DNA of 43,741 bases from Clostridiales bacterium (GTDB lineage: Bacteria > Bacillota > Clostridia > Lachnospirales > Lachnospiraceae), in the NCBI GenBank assembly GCA_029007845.1, contig JAQXIP010000029.1:1-43741 (forward strand), written 5' to 3'. Under the pieces are notes generated by a model. The model saw only the letters and a list, made by a program, of their open reading frames with translations, searched no databases and had not been told where the DNA came from. Shown here piece by piece: positions 18,020-26,566 of this stretch (the stretch's first letter is position 1; each line of letters starts with the position of its first letter). A program made the position numbers and the translations under genes.

Positions 18020-20647
18020 ATGGCAAAGAAATGGGTTTATTTGTTCACCGAAGGTAACGCTGACATGCGTGAGCTTCTTGGTGGAAAAGGTGCGAACTTA
18101 GCTGAGATGACGAACATTGGTCTTCCTGTTCCTCAGGGATTCACAATCACAACTGAGGCATGTACGCAGTACTATGAGGATGGACGTGAGATCAACGCTG
18201 AAATCCAGGGACAGATTAATGAGTACATCGGTAAGATGGAGGAAATCACTGGTAAGAAATTCGGTGATAAAGAGAATCCTCTTCTTGTATCCGTTCGTTC
18301 CGGTGCAAGAGCTTCCATGCCAGGTATGATGGATACCATCTTAAACCTTGGCCTGAATGAAGACGTTGTGGAAGTAATTGCTGCAAAATCCAATAACCCA
18401 CGCTGGGCATGGGACTGCTACAGAAGATTTATCCAGATGTATTCTGATGTAGTTATGGAAGTTGGTAAGAAGTACTTTGAAGAGCTCATCGACAAGATGA
18501 AAGCAGAAAAAGGAGTTACTTACGACGTAGAACTTACAGCAGAAGATCTGAAAGAACTTGCTGGACAGTTCAAAGCAGAGTACAAAGAGAAAATCGGTGC
18601 TGATTTCCCGGATGATCCAAAGGAACAGCTGATGGGAGCAGTAAAAGCTGTATTCCGTTCATGGGACAACCCACGTGCCAACGTATACCGTCGTGACAAC
18701 GATATCCCATATTCCTGGGGAACTGCTGTTAACGTACAGTCTATGGCATTCGGTAACATGGGCGATGACTGTGGTACCGGTGTTGCATTCACAAGAGACC
18801 CGGCTACCGGCGAGAAGAAGCTTATGGGCGAGTTCTTAATTAATGCTCAGGGTGAAGACGTAGTTGCTGGTGTTCGTACTCCAATGCCAATTCAGGAAAT
18901 GGCTGATAAATTCCCGGAAGCATTCAAACAGTTCCAGGATGTATGCAAGACTCTTGAAGATCACTACAGAGATATGCAGGATATGGAGTTCACAGTTGAG
19001 AATAAGAAACTCTATATGCTTCAGACCAGAAATGGTAAGAGAACTGCTCAGGCTGCTTTAAAGATTGCCTGTGACTTAGTAGACGAAGGCATGAGAACGG
19101 AAGAAGAAGCAGTTGCCATGATCGATCCTCGTAACTTAGATACTTTATTACATCCACAGTTTGATGCTGCTGCATTAAAAGCAGCTACTCCAGTTGGAAA
19201 AGGACTTGGCGCTTCACCAGGTGCTGCATGTGGTAAGATTGTCTTCACAGCTGAAGATGCAGAGAACTGGAATGCAAGAGGTGAGAAAGTCGTTCTTGTT
19301 CGTCTTGAGACTTCTCCAGAAGATATCACTGGTATGAAAGCATCCCAGGGTATCTTAACCGTTCGTGGTGGTATGACCAGCCATGCAGCTGTAGTTGCCC
19401 GTGGTATGGGTACCTGCTGTGTATCCGGCTGTGGTGACATCACAATGGATGAAGAAAATAAGAAATTTACGTTAGCTGGTAAAGAATATCATGAAGGAGA
19501 TTTCATCTCCATCGATGGTTCTACCGGTAACATCTACGATGGTGCAATCAAGACGGTTGATGCTACAATCGCTGGTGAGTTCGGAAGAATCATGGCTTGG
19601 GCTGACAAATACAGAACATTAAAAGTTCGTACAAATGCAGATACTCCTGCAGATGCGAAGAAAGCACGTGAGCTTGGTGCAGAAGGTATCGGTCTTTGCC
19701 GTACAGAGCATATGTTCTTTGAAGAAGACAGAATCGCAGCATTCCGTGAGATGATCTGTTCTGATACAGTAGAAGAGAGAGAAGCAGCACTGGATAAGAT
19801 CCTTCCATATCAGCAGGGAGACTTCGAGAAATTATACGAAGCTCTGGAAGGATGCCCGGTTACCATCCGTTTCTTAGATCCTCCTCTTCATGAGTTCGTT
19901 CCTACAGAAGAAGCAGATATCAAGAAACTTGCAGATGCTCAGGGTAAATCCGTAGAAGAAATCAAAGCAATCATTGATTCCTTACATGAGTTCAACCCAA
20001 TGATGGGACATCGTGGATGCCGTCTTGCGGTAACTTACCCAGAGATCGCTAAGATGCAGACAAAAGCAGTTATCCGCGCTGCAATCAACGTTCAGAAAGC
20101 ACATGCAGACTGGACTGTAAAACCAGAGATTATGATTCCATTGGTATGCGAGATCAAAGAGTTAAAATATGTGAAGAAAGTAGTTGTTGAGACTGCTGAC
20201 GCTGAGATCGCAGCTGCCGGTGTGAAATTAGAGTACGAAGTAGGTACCATGATTGAGATCCCTAGAGCAGCACTGACTGCTGATGAGATCGCAACAGAGG
20301 CTGACTTCTTCTGCTTCGGTACCAACGACTTAACACAGATGACATTCGGCTTCTCCCGTGATGATGCTGGTAAGTTCTTAGATGCTTACTATGATGCTAA
20401 GATCTTCGAGAACGATCCATTTGCAAAATTAGACCAGAATGGTGTTGGTAAATTAATGGAGACAGCAATCAAACTTGGTAAGCCGGTTAATCCAAAACTT
20501 CATGTTGGTATCTGTGGCGAGCACGGCGGAGATCCATCTTCCGTAGAATTCTGCCATAAGATTGGTCTGGATTATGTATCCTGCTCACCATTCCGTGTTC
20601 CGATTGCAAGACTTGCAGCAGCACAGGCAGCAATTGCTAGTAAATAA
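18020..20647 (+). CDS. ppdK: Pyruvate, phosphate dikinase
   Basis: 875 aa, full length. Interconverts pyruvate + ATP + Pi with PEP + AMP + PPi; in anaerobes it often runs in the glycolytic, PPi-saving direction beside pyruvate kinase. Domains in order: ATP-grasp N-terminal domain (GGKGANLAEMTNIGLPVPQGFTI region; VSVRSGARASMPGMMDT), the swivelling phosphohistidine domain with the catalytic His in GGMTSHAAVVARGMG, and the C-terminal PEP-binding barrel ending with GICGEHGGDPSS, which holds the catalytic Cys. Codon choice is strongly biased, like groEL, suggesting high expression. Ribosome site TTAGGAGGAATT. Monocistronic between its own promoter and terminator. Confidence 0.98.
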   Translation: MAKKWVYLFTEGNADMRELLGGKGANLAEMTNIGLPVPQGFTITTEACTQYYEDGREINAEIQGQINEYIGKMEEITGKKFGDKENPLLVSVRSGARASMPGMMDTILNLGLNEDVVEVIAAKSNNPRWAWDCYRRFIQMYSDVVMEVGKKYFEELIDKMKAEKGVTYDVELTAEDLKELAGQFKAEYKEKIGADFPDDPKEQLMGAVKAVFRSWDNPRANVYRRDNDIPYSWGTAVNVQSMAFGNMGDDCGTGVAFTRDPATGEKKLMGEFLINAQGEDVVAGVRTPMPIQEMADKFPEAFKQFQDVCKTLEDHYRDMQDMEFTVENKKLYMLQTRNGKRTAQAALKIACDLVDEGMRTEEEAVAMIDPRNLDTLLHPQFDAAALKAATPVGKGLGASPGAACGKIVFTAEDAENWNARGEKVVLVRLETSPEDITGMKASQGILTVRGGMTSHAAVVARGMGTCCVSGCGDITMDEENKKFTLAGKEYHEGDFISIDGSTGNIYDGAIKTVDATIAGEFGRIMAWADKYRTLKVRTNADTPADAKKARELGAEGIGLCRTEHMFFEEDRIAAFREMICSDTVEEREAALDKILPYQQGDFEKLYEALEGCPVTIRFLDPPLHEFVPTEEADIKKLADAQGKSVEEIKAIIDSLHEFNPMMGHRGCRLAVTYPEIAKMQTKAVIRAAINVQKAHADWTVKPEIMIPLVCEIKELKYVKKVVVETADAEIAAAGVKLEYEVGTMIEIPRAALTADEIATEADFFCFGTNDLTQMTFGFSRDDAGKFLDAYYDAKIFENDPFAKLDQNGVGKLMETAIKLGKPVNPKLHVGICGEHGGDPSSVEFCHKIGLDYVSCSPFRVPIARLAAAQAAIASK

Positions 20648-20707
20648 TGAACGGACGTTCGATTATTTGGCGGCAGATAGTCTGAATCGTATAAAATGAT
20701 ACTTTAG

Positions 20708-20736
20708 AAAGGGCATCCTTATGGATGCTCTTTCTT
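20708..20736 (+). terminator. Terminator of ppdK
   Basis: AAAGGGCATCC (20708-20718) pairs with GGATGCTCTTT (20723-20733), one G-T wobble, tetraloop, then CTTT. The remaining stretch to the pta start (20737-20912) has an AT-rich TATATAAT at about 20842 that may belong to the pta promoter, but no convincing -35 box. Confidence 0.8.
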
Positions 20737-20912
20737 TATCAACAGAAGAAGACTGACATTACCGTATCTGGACAGTTATAAACAGAGCCGGCATGTTACT
20801 TTGCTTTTTAATAGATACAAAGCAGGGTCTCTATTGTATTTTATATAATAAAGGATTACAATAAAAACAAACAAAGATTCTTAAAAATAGTAAATAGAAA
20901 AGGAGAAGAGTC

Positions 20913-21896
20913 ATGTTTGGTTTTGGACAGTTGATTGACATTTTAAAGAAAAACCCGAAGAAGATCGTGTTCACAGAGGGGAGTGATCCGCGTATCCTGG
21001 AGGCAGCCTCACGTCTGCTTGCCAGCAATTTCTTAAGCCCTGTTCTTGTTGGAAATGAGGATGTGATCCAGAAAGCGGCTGAGGAGAGCGGCTTCAATAT
21101 CCGTGGTGCACACATCGTAGATCCTGCGAAATATGAGCGGATAGATGAGATGGTGGAGCTGTTCTGTGAGCTTCGAAAGAGCAAGGGTGTGACACCTGAG
21201 CAGGCAAAGAAGACACTGGCGCAGGCAAACTACTTTGGAACGATGCTCGTAAAGATGGGTGAAGCGGATGCATTACTTGGCGGTGCCACATATTCTACCG
21301 CAGATACCGTTCGTCCTGCATTACAGCTCATCAAGACAAAGCCTGGAAATACCATCGTATCCTCCTGCTTTATCCTTGTAAGACCAAGTGCAACCGGTGA
21401 TAATGAGGTGATTGCAATGAGCGACTGTGCGATCAATATCAAGCCTACTGAGGATGAGCTGGTTGAGATTGCACTGGAGAGTGCAAAATGTGCGAAGATT
21501 TTCGGTATTGACCCGAAGATTGCATTCCTTAGCTATTCTACCTTTGGTTCCGGTTCAGGCGAGGATGTAGATAAGATGCGTAATGCAGCTATAAAGGCAA
21601 AGGCAAAAGCACCCGACCTTCCTATCGAGGGAGAGCTTCAGTTTGACGCTGCCGTATCTCCTCGTGTGGCACGTACCAAGTGCCCGGATTCCGAGGTGGC
21701 AGGACATGCAAACACCTTCATTTTCCCTGACATTAATGCCGGAAATATCGGCTACAAGATTGCACAGCGCGTTGGTAACTTTGATGCTTACGGTCCGATC
21801 CTGTTAGGACTGAATGCGCCGATCAACGATCTGTCGCGTGGCTGTAACGCATCTGAGGTATATTCAATGGCGATTATTACGGCTGCATTAGCATAA
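20913..21896 (+). CDS. pta: Phosphate acetyltransferase
   Basis: 327 aa, the short single-domain Pta. Converts acetyl-CoA + Pi to acetyl phosphate + CoA, the ATP-yielding route to acetate. Family marks: KIVFTEGSDPRILEAA at the start, GGATYSTADTVRPALQLIKT, SYSTFGSGSGEDVDKMRNA, and the C-terminal ANTFIFPDINAGNIGYKIAQR. Ribosome site AAAAGGAGAAG. In many Clostridia ackA follows directly; here degV follows instead, 26 nt downstream, and ackA must be elsewhere. Confidence 0.96.
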   Translation: MFGFGQLIDILKKNPKKIVFTEGSDPRILEAASRLLASNFLSPVLVGNEDVIQKAAEESGFNIRGAHIVDPAKYERIDEMVELFCELRKSKGVTPEQAKKTLAQANYFGTMLVKMGEADALLGGATYSTADTVRPALQLIKTKPGNTIVSSCFILVRPSATGDNEVIAMSDCAINIKPTEDELVEIALESAKCAKIFGIDPKIAFLSYSTFGSGSGEDVDKMRNAAIKAKAKAPDLPIEGELQFDAAVSPRVARTKCPDSEVAGHANTFIFPDINAGNIGYKIAQRVGNFDAYGPILLGLNAPINDLSRGCNASEVYSMAIITAALA

Positions 21897-21922
21897 CTAG
21901 GCTGACGCAGAAAGGACAGATT

Positions 21923-22810
21923 ATGAGCAGATATATTTTAAGCTGTTGTTCAACAGCAGATCTCACGAAAGAACATTTTGAGAAGATTCACGTAAAATAT
22001 GTATGCTTTCACTATCAGTTAGATGGAGTAGAATATGCAGATGATTTAGGACAATCGGTTCCGTTTGAAGAGTTCTATCAGAGAATGGCGAACGGGGCGC
22101 CAACCAGTACTTCACAGATCAATGCAGAGGAATTTCAAGAATACTTTGAACCATTCTTACAGGACGGGTATGATATTCTCCATGTCTGTCTCTCAAGCGG
22201 AATATCAGGAGTCATGAATTCGGCAAATGTGGCCAGACAGGTACTTATGGAGAAATATCCGGAAAGAAAGATCCTGCTCGTCGATTCTCTTGGGGCATCC
22301 TCCGGATACGGATTGATTATGGATACTTTGGCCAGACTGCGGGACGAAGGCAAAACGATCGAAGAACTGCATGCGTGGGTGGAAGAAAATAAGCTTAACC
22401 TGCACCATTGGTTTTTCTCTACTGATCTTTCTTTTTATATCAAAGGCGGACGGATATCAAAGACCGCAGGAGCCATTGGCACCATATTGAATATCTGCCC
22501 GCTGCTGAATATGGATCATATGGGAAAACTCATTCCACGATATAAGGTCCGGACAAAAAAGAAGGTTATACAGGCGATTGTAGATAAAATGGTGGAAAAT
22601 GCCCAGGATGGACTGGATTATTCCGGAAAATGCTATATATCCCAGTCCGGTTGTCTGGAAGATGCCAAGGAAGTAGCAAAGCTGGTGGAAGAAAGATTCC
22701 ATAAGCTGGATGGAAAAGTAGAGATCAATTACGTCGGCACGACCATCGGCAGCCATACCGGTCCTGGAACTGTGGCATTGTTTTTCTGGGGGAACAGGCG
22801 GACAGATTAG
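21923..22810 (+). CDS. DegV family fatty-acid-binding protein
   Basis: 295 aa, two-domain DegV fold. DegV/FakB proteins hold a fatty acid for phosphorylation by the FakA kinase, supplying acyl phosphate for phospholipids. Seen: a Ser/Thr-rich pocket region (PTSTSQINAEEFQEYFEP; CLSSGISGVMNSANVARQ), DSLGASSGYGLIMD in the first domain, and FYIKGGRISKTAGAIG, then GTTIGSHTGPGTVALFFWG at the C-terminus, all typical of the family. Start ATG after AGAAAGGACAG. It is downstream of pta and convergent with the EamA gene with one base between stop codons. No fakA is nearby, so the exact role is inferred from the family. Confidence 0.9.
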   Translation: MSRYILSCCSTADLTKEHFEKIHVKYVCFHYQLDGVEYADDLGQSVPFEEFYQRMANGAPTSTSQINAEEFQEYFEPFLQDGYDILHVCLSSGISGVMNSANVARQVLMEKYPERKILLVDSLGASSGYGLIMDTLARLRDEGKTIEELHAWVEENKLNLHHWFFSTDLSFYIKGGRISKTAGAIGTILNICPLLNMDHMGKLIPRYKVRTKKKVIQAIVDKMVENAQDGLDYSGKCYISQSGCLEDAKEVAKLVEERFHKLDGKVEINYVGTTIGSHTGPGTVALFFWGNRRTD

Positions 22811-22811
22811 G

Positions 22812-23225
22812 CTAGATCACCATCACCAAAGTCCCAAGTCCAATTAGTACGCATCCGATGGCAGACTTTACCGATACTTCTTCGTGAAGAAAAACGAAGG
22901 CTAAAACGATCGTAACCACCACACTTAGTTTATCAATCGGGACAACCCTGGAGACATCGCCGGTTTGTAATGCTTTATAGTAACAGAGCCAGGATGCTCC
23001 GGTGGCCAGTCCCGATAAGATTAAAAACAGCCAGCTTTTTTTACTGATTGCATTCAATCCTTTCTGGGCATGGGTAAGAAAAACCATTCCCCAGGCCATC
23101 AAAACCACAACAACTGTCCGTATGGCAGTAGCCAGATTTGAATTCACACCGTCAATACCAATTTTGGCAAGGATGGAGGTAAGAGCTGCAAAGAGTGCAG
23201 ACAGGATTGCAAAAAATAACCACAT
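22812..23225 (-). CDS. EamA/DMT-superfamily transporter, half-size (single EamA domain)
   Basis: 137 aa starting at the ATG at 23225, which has AGGGGGC seven nt upstream; the ATG at 23243 has no ribosome site. Five hydrophobic helices are seen (WLFFAILSALFAALTSILAKIG; AIRTVVVVLMAWGMVFL; WLFLILSGLATGASWLCYYKAL; VVTIVLAFVFLHEE; AIGCVLIGLGTLVMVI). Full-size EamA proteins have two such repeats, so this should act as a dimer of half-units, as SMR-like proteins do. ASWLCYYKALQTGDVSRVVPIDKLS is typical of the family. Substrate unknown. Confidence 0.85.
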   Translation of the reverse strand: MWLFFAILSALFAALTSILAKIGIDGVNSNLATAIRTVVVVLMAWGMVFLTHAQKGLNAISKKSWLFLILSGLATGASWLCYYKALQTGDVSRVVPIDKLSVVVTIVLAFVFLHEEVSVKSAIGCVLIGLGTLVMVI

Positions 23226-23250
23226 AGATAAGCCCCCTAACATATGTTTT

Positions 23251-23279
23251 ATTATAACGTATCTGAAACAGAATATCTA
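23251..23279 (-). promoter_or_regulatory. Possible promoter of the EamA gene
   Basis: On the minus strand TAGATA (23279-23274), 17-nt spacer, TATAAT (23256-23251), about 25 nt upstream of the chosen start. The -35 matches only 4 of 6. Confidence 0.4.
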
Positions 23280-23314
23280 GTTTTCTGCACAAAAAAACGC
23301 AAAACCAAGTGCCG

Positions 23315-23396
23315 ACGTGTTCAAAGGGATATTTCATGGTACCTGATATTCTGCATACTTCCGGTGGCTGTGCGCTCGTCACGGCTGAACTGTTAC
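23315..23396 (+). repeat. Dispersed intergenic repeat, copy 1
   Basis: An 82-nt stretch beginning ACGTGTTCAA and ending CTGAACTGTTAC. It matches the inverted copy at 43650-43741: from TATTTCATGGTACCTG onward 63 of 67 positions agree and all four differences are transitions. This copy lacks about 10 nt near its left end that copy 2 has. The strand shown could form a small stem with wobble pairs (GGCTGTG/CACGGCT). The short open frames through it look like artefacts of the repeat and not genes. Confidence 0.85.
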
Positions 23397-23429
23397 GGAT
23401 GTGTTATGCTGAATTTACACTGTTTTTAC

Positions 23430-23457
23430 TTGACATTTTACCCTTGGATGCTATGAT
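23430..23457 (+). promoter_or_regulatory. Strong-looking sigmaA promoter ahead of the structured element
   Basis: TTGACA (23430-23435), 16-nt spacer, TATGAT (23452-23457). The predicted start point (about 23464) coincides with the left boundary of the structured element and is 265 nt upstream of pyk. Confidence 0.65.
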
Positions 23458-23460
23458 TTA

Positions 23461-23664
23461 TGATACAAGGGTCAAAAGGTCAGAACTCGTTCCTGCTTGC
23501 AGGATAAGAGTTCTGACTTGTTGACCTGCACACACATGAGGAAGTAGTGATTTTCCCTAGAAAATCAACGGATTCCGAATGTGTGTAGAATTGCGGAAGT
23601 TGCGTAGCAACGGAGCAATTCGTGTATCAAATGAGGGGCAAAATACCTTTTGACCCTCATATCA
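23461..23664 (+). ncRNA. Structured 204-nt element (candidate RNA or MITE-like repeat) upstream of pyk
   Basis: The ends are 20-nt inverted repeats with 18 matches: TGATACAAGGGTCAAAAGGT (23461-23480) against 23645-23664. Between them are three hairpins. A: GTCAGAACTC (23479-23488) with GAGTTCTGAC (23508-23517), inner TCCTG/CAGGA. B: ACACACAT (23530-23537) with ATGTGTGT (23579-23586), nested GGAA/TTCC and GATTTTC/GAAAATC (23549-23566). C: GAATTGC (23588-23594) with GCAATTC (23615-23621), nested GTTGC/GCAAC. The whole could fold as a closing helix with three arms. It directly follows a TTGACA/TATGAT promoter and precedes pyk by 63 nt. There is no U-tract terminator at its end. It matches no riboswitch class I can name; it could be an untranslated leader of pyk, a small RNA, or an inserted palindromic repeat. 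Confidence 0.6.
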
Positions 23665-23727
23665 TTTATATTGAAATAGTAGTTATAATTTTTGCTAAAA
23701 ATGTCATAGGAAAAGAGGAGTGTATTA

Positions 23728-25137
23728 ATGCGTAAAACAAAGGTTATATGTACATTGGGACCAGCTTCGGATATGCATGTAAAGGAACTGATTCAGGAAG
23801 GGATGAATGTTGCACGTTTTAATTTCTCACATGGGACTTATGAAGAACATGAAAAACGGTTAAATCAGTTAAAAGAAGAGATCAAGAAGCAGAATGCCTG
23901 CGTTGCAACGTTGCTTGACACAAAGGGACCGGAGATCCGGGTAAAGCAGTTTGAGAATCCGCCGGTGAATCTGGAAGTAGACAATGAGTTTACCCTGACT
24001 ACAAGAGATATTATTGGAAATGAACATGAAGTGGCAGTTACCTATAAAAACTTTCCAAAGGAAGTAACGAAAGGAACCCGGGTACTTCTCGATGACGGTC
24101 TGATTGAATTGGAAGTAATAGAAGTCGTGGAAAACGATGTGCGCTGTGTTGTAAAAAACGGAGGGGTACTTTCGAATAATAAAGGTGTGAATCTGCCAAA
24201 TGTAGAGCTATCCATGCCATACATGAGTGAAAAAGACAAACGGGATATTATCTGGGGAATTGAGCATGACTATGACTATGTAGCCGCTTCCTTTGTCCGG
24301 ACGGCGGATGATGTAAAGACAATCCGGGATCATCTGAATGCAAATGGCGGCCAGAACATTAAAATTATTGCTAAAATTGAAAATAATCAGGGAGTCGAAC
24401 ATATTGATGAGATTCTGGAAGCATCCGATGGAGTAATGATTGCAAGAGGGGATATGGGTGTGGAGATTCCGGTAGAAGAAGTTCCCGTTATCCAGAAAAT
24501 GATGATTAAGAAGGCATGTGCAGCAGGAAAACTGGTGATTACTGCAACCCAGATGCTGGATTCCATGATAAAGAATCCAAGACCTACCAGAGCAGAAGCT
24601 ACCGATGTGGCGAATGCTATCTATGATGGAACGGGTGCGATTATGCTGTCCGGAGAAACGGCAGCCGGAAAATATCCGGTGGAAGCTTTAAAAATGATGG
24701 TGAGAATTGCGGAGCGGACAGAACAGGACATTGATTACCGGAAGCGTTTTCTAGTGTCCTTTCAAAATGAACGCCGGGATATTACGGATGCAATCTCTCA
24801 TGCAACCTGTATGACTTCCTATGACCTGGAAGCCCAGGCAATTATTACCGTTACGAAATCAGGAAGAGCAGCGAGAATGGTATCCAGATACCGTCCGAAC
24901 TGTAATATTCTTGGCTGTTCCACCAACACAAAGGTGTGCCGCCAGTTAAGCCTTGTATGGGGCGTGCAGCCGCTTTTGCTGGAAGAAAAAGAAGATGTGC
25001 TGGAACTGTTTGACCATGCGGTAGAAACAGCGAAGCAGGTTGGAATTCTGAAAGAAGGAGATGTGGCAGTCATTACTTCCGGAGTGCCTCTTGGAATCTC
25101 CGGGACAACGAATATGATTAAAGTCTGTGCGGTATAA
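23728..25137 (+). CDS. pyk: Pyruvate kinase
   Basis: 469 aa, the short form without the C-terminal PEP-utiliser extension found in Bacillus. Transfers phosphate from PEP to ADP, giving pyruvate and ATP. Visible: MRKTKVICTLGPAS start, NFSHGTYEEHEKR, DTKGPEIRV, the B domain at about residues 70-170, the catalytic Lys/metal region IIAKIENNQGVEHIDEIL then MIARGDMGVEIP, and ATQMLDSMIKNPRPTRAE with MLSGETAAGKYP. The C domain holds the effector site. Ribosome site AAAGAGGAG. A TATAAT at 23684-23689 lacks a good -35, so transcription may come from the promoter at 23430. ldh follows after 69 nt. Confidence 0.97.
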   Translation: MRKTKVICTLGPASDMHVKELIQEGMNVARFNFSHGTYEEHEKRLNQLKEEIKKQNACVATLLDTKGPEIRVKQFENPPVNLEVDNEFTLTTRDIIGNEHEVAVTYKNFPKEVTKGTRVLLDDGLIELEVIEVVENDVRCVVKNGGVLSNNKGVNLPNVELSMPYMSEKDKRDIIWGIEHDYDYVAASFVRTADDVKTIRDHLNANGGQNIKIIAKIENNQGVEHIDEILEASDGVMIARGDMGVEIPVEEVPVIQKMMIKKACAAGKLVITATQMLDSMIKNPRPTRAEATDVANAIYDGTGAIMLSGETAAGKYPVEALKMMVRIAERTEQDIDYRKRFLVSFQNERRDITDAISHATCMTSYDLEAQAIITVTKSGRAARMVSRYRPNCNILGCSTNTKVCRQLSLVWGVQPLLLEEKEDVLELFDHAVETAKQVGILKEGDVAVITSGVPLGISGTTNMIKVCAV

Positions 25138-25206
25138 TAAAGGGTAATGACAACGACAGTAAAAACTGCAGTAGTATAGTAGTATAAGAAAGGAGCAACT
25201 CGAATC

Positions 25207-26163
25207 ATGGAAACACAAGTTCATGTAAACCCGAGAAAGGCAGCAATGATAGGATGCGGATTTGTAGGTTCTGCTTCCGTATTTAGTCTCATGCAGAGCA
25301 GTCTGTTCTCAGAGATTGTACTGATTGATGCAGATCCTATGAAAGCGGAAGGTGAGGCAATGGATATCAGCCATGGAATTCCATTTTCCCGTCCGATGAA
25401 AATATATGCCGGAAGCTATGACGATATAGTAGATGCGGCCATTATTATTATAACCGCCGGAGCCAATCAGAAGCCAGACGAGACACGTCTTGATCTGGTG
25501 CATAAAAATATTGCAATCTTTCAGTCGATTATTCCGGAGATCGCAAAAAGGGGATGTGGCGGAATTCTTTTAGTTGTATCCAATCCGGTTGATATTCTGA
25601 CCTACACGGCCTTGAAACTATCCGGTTTCCCGGAAAACCGCGTAATCGGATCAGGAACCGTGCTGGATACTGCCCGGTTGAAGTACCAGCTTGGAGAACA
25701 TCTGGGAGTGGACAGCCGCAGTGTTCATGCATTTATTATCGGGGAACATGGTGACAGTGAACTGGCGGTATGGAGCAGTGCCAACGTATCCGGTGTGCCG
25801 CTTCACCAGTTCTGTGAGATGAGAGGTTACTATGACCACGACAACCAGACCGAACGTATCTATCAGAACGTAAAAAACAGTGCTTATGAGATTATAGAGC
25901 GGAAACGTGCCACTTATTATGGTGTTGCAATGGCAGTCCGCCGTATCTGCGAAGCAATTATGCGAAATGAAAAATCCGTTCTTCCGGTATCTACTATGAT
26001 GCATGGAGAGTACGGAATATCGGGTGTGGCATTATCAATGCCTGCCATCGTAGGTTCAGGTGGTGTGGAGCGCCTTGTTCCGATTTCACTAGATGAAGAA
26101 GAAACGAAAAAACTGCAGCAGTCGGGTGCGACACTGAAAGAAGTGATTGAGTCATCGTTTTAA
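25207..26163 (+). CDS. ldh: L-lactate dehydrogenase
   Basis: 318 aa. Reduces pyruvate to L-lactate with NADH, re-oxidising fermentation NADH. The NAD site GCGFVGSA is near residues 17-24. The specificity loop reads AGANQKPDETRLDL: the Gln favours pyruvate over oxaloacetate, so this is lactate and not malate dehydrogenase. NPVDILTY and the catalytic His in IGEHGDSE are intact. The N-terminal VNPRKAAMIGCGFVG is normal. AAAGGAGCAACTC precedes the ATG. It lies 69 nt after pyk with no terminator between, so both are probably one glycolysis/fermentation transcript. Fructose-1,6-bisphosphate activation is common in the family but cannot be read here. Confidence 0.96.
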   Translation: METQVHVNPRKAAMIGCGFVGSASVFSLMQSSLFSEIVLIDADPMKAEGEAMDISHGIPFSRPMKIYAGSYDDIVDAAIIIITAGANQKPDETRLDLVHKNIAIFQSIIPEIAKRGCGGILLVVSNPVDILTYTALKLSGFPENRVIGSGTVLDTARLKYQLGEHLGVDSRSVHAFIIGEHGDSELAVWSSANVSGVPLHQFCEMRGYYDHDNQTERIYQNVKNSAYEIIERKRATYYGVAMAVRRICEAIMRNEKSVLPVSTMMHGEYGISGVALSMPAIVGSGGVERLVPISLDEEETKKLQQSGATLKEVIESSF

Positions 26164-26176
26164 GAGAATTTAGTGG

Positions 26177-26204
26177 TTGACAGATGAGAAAATCGTGCTA
26201 TTAT
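26177..26204 (+). promoter_or_regulatory. Promoter of the trp operon
   Basis: TTGACA (26177-26182), 16-nt spacer, TATTAT (26199-26204) with extended -10 TGC. TATAAT at 26202-26207 overlaps but would need a 19-nt spacer. It lies only 13 nt after the ldh stop. Confidence 0.75.
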
Positions 26205-26210
26205 AATTAT

Positions 26211-26550
26211 AAATAAAATCGTGAAACCGTTGAGGCGGAGATAAAAATAATTCATGCGCTGTACAGAGAGTCCGGGCAGGCTGAGAGCCGGGTGGAGATG
26301 CAGGTTATTAAATGGACCGCTGAGGGCATAGTCAAAGGCAGTTTTTGAAATGATACGGGATAAGACTGCTGAGTATTCTATGACGTGAGGCATACGTCAG
26401 TTGTCACAGATATGAAGGTATCTGGTAAAGAGTATGGAGCAATCCATATAGCAGGGTGGCACCGCGGATTTCAGTTTTAGATGATTCGTCCCTGATAGAG
26501 ACCGTTACGAATAGAGGTAACGGTTTCTGTCAGGGACTTTTTATTTATCA
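26211..26550 (+). promoter_or_regulatory. T-box leader, tRNA-Trp specific, with terminator
   Basis: The conserved T-box sequence AGGGTGGCACCGCGG is at 26453-26467. A long stem I lies upstream (about 26218-26330), and its 3' side holds AAATGGACCGC: the specifier codon is TGG (Trp) at 26313-26315. The tRNA-end-binding UGGN is TGGC, so N pairs with G73, the discriminator of bacterial tRNA-Trp. The terminator is a long stem, GTCCCTGATAGAGACCGTTA (26488-26507) against 26518-26537, followed by TTTTTATTT. Uncharged tRNA-Trp should stabilise the antiterminator and switch the operon on. It serves the trpEGDCFBA genes. Confidence 0.96.
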
Positions 26551-26566
26551 AAAAGGAGGTAATGAG

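Noticed and set aside
23244-23524. Small open frames ending ...RSSRLNCYGC in the EamA-pyk gap
   Set aside because: They translate the dispersed repeat; the same peptide pattern reappears at the right edge of the window only because the DNA repeat is there.
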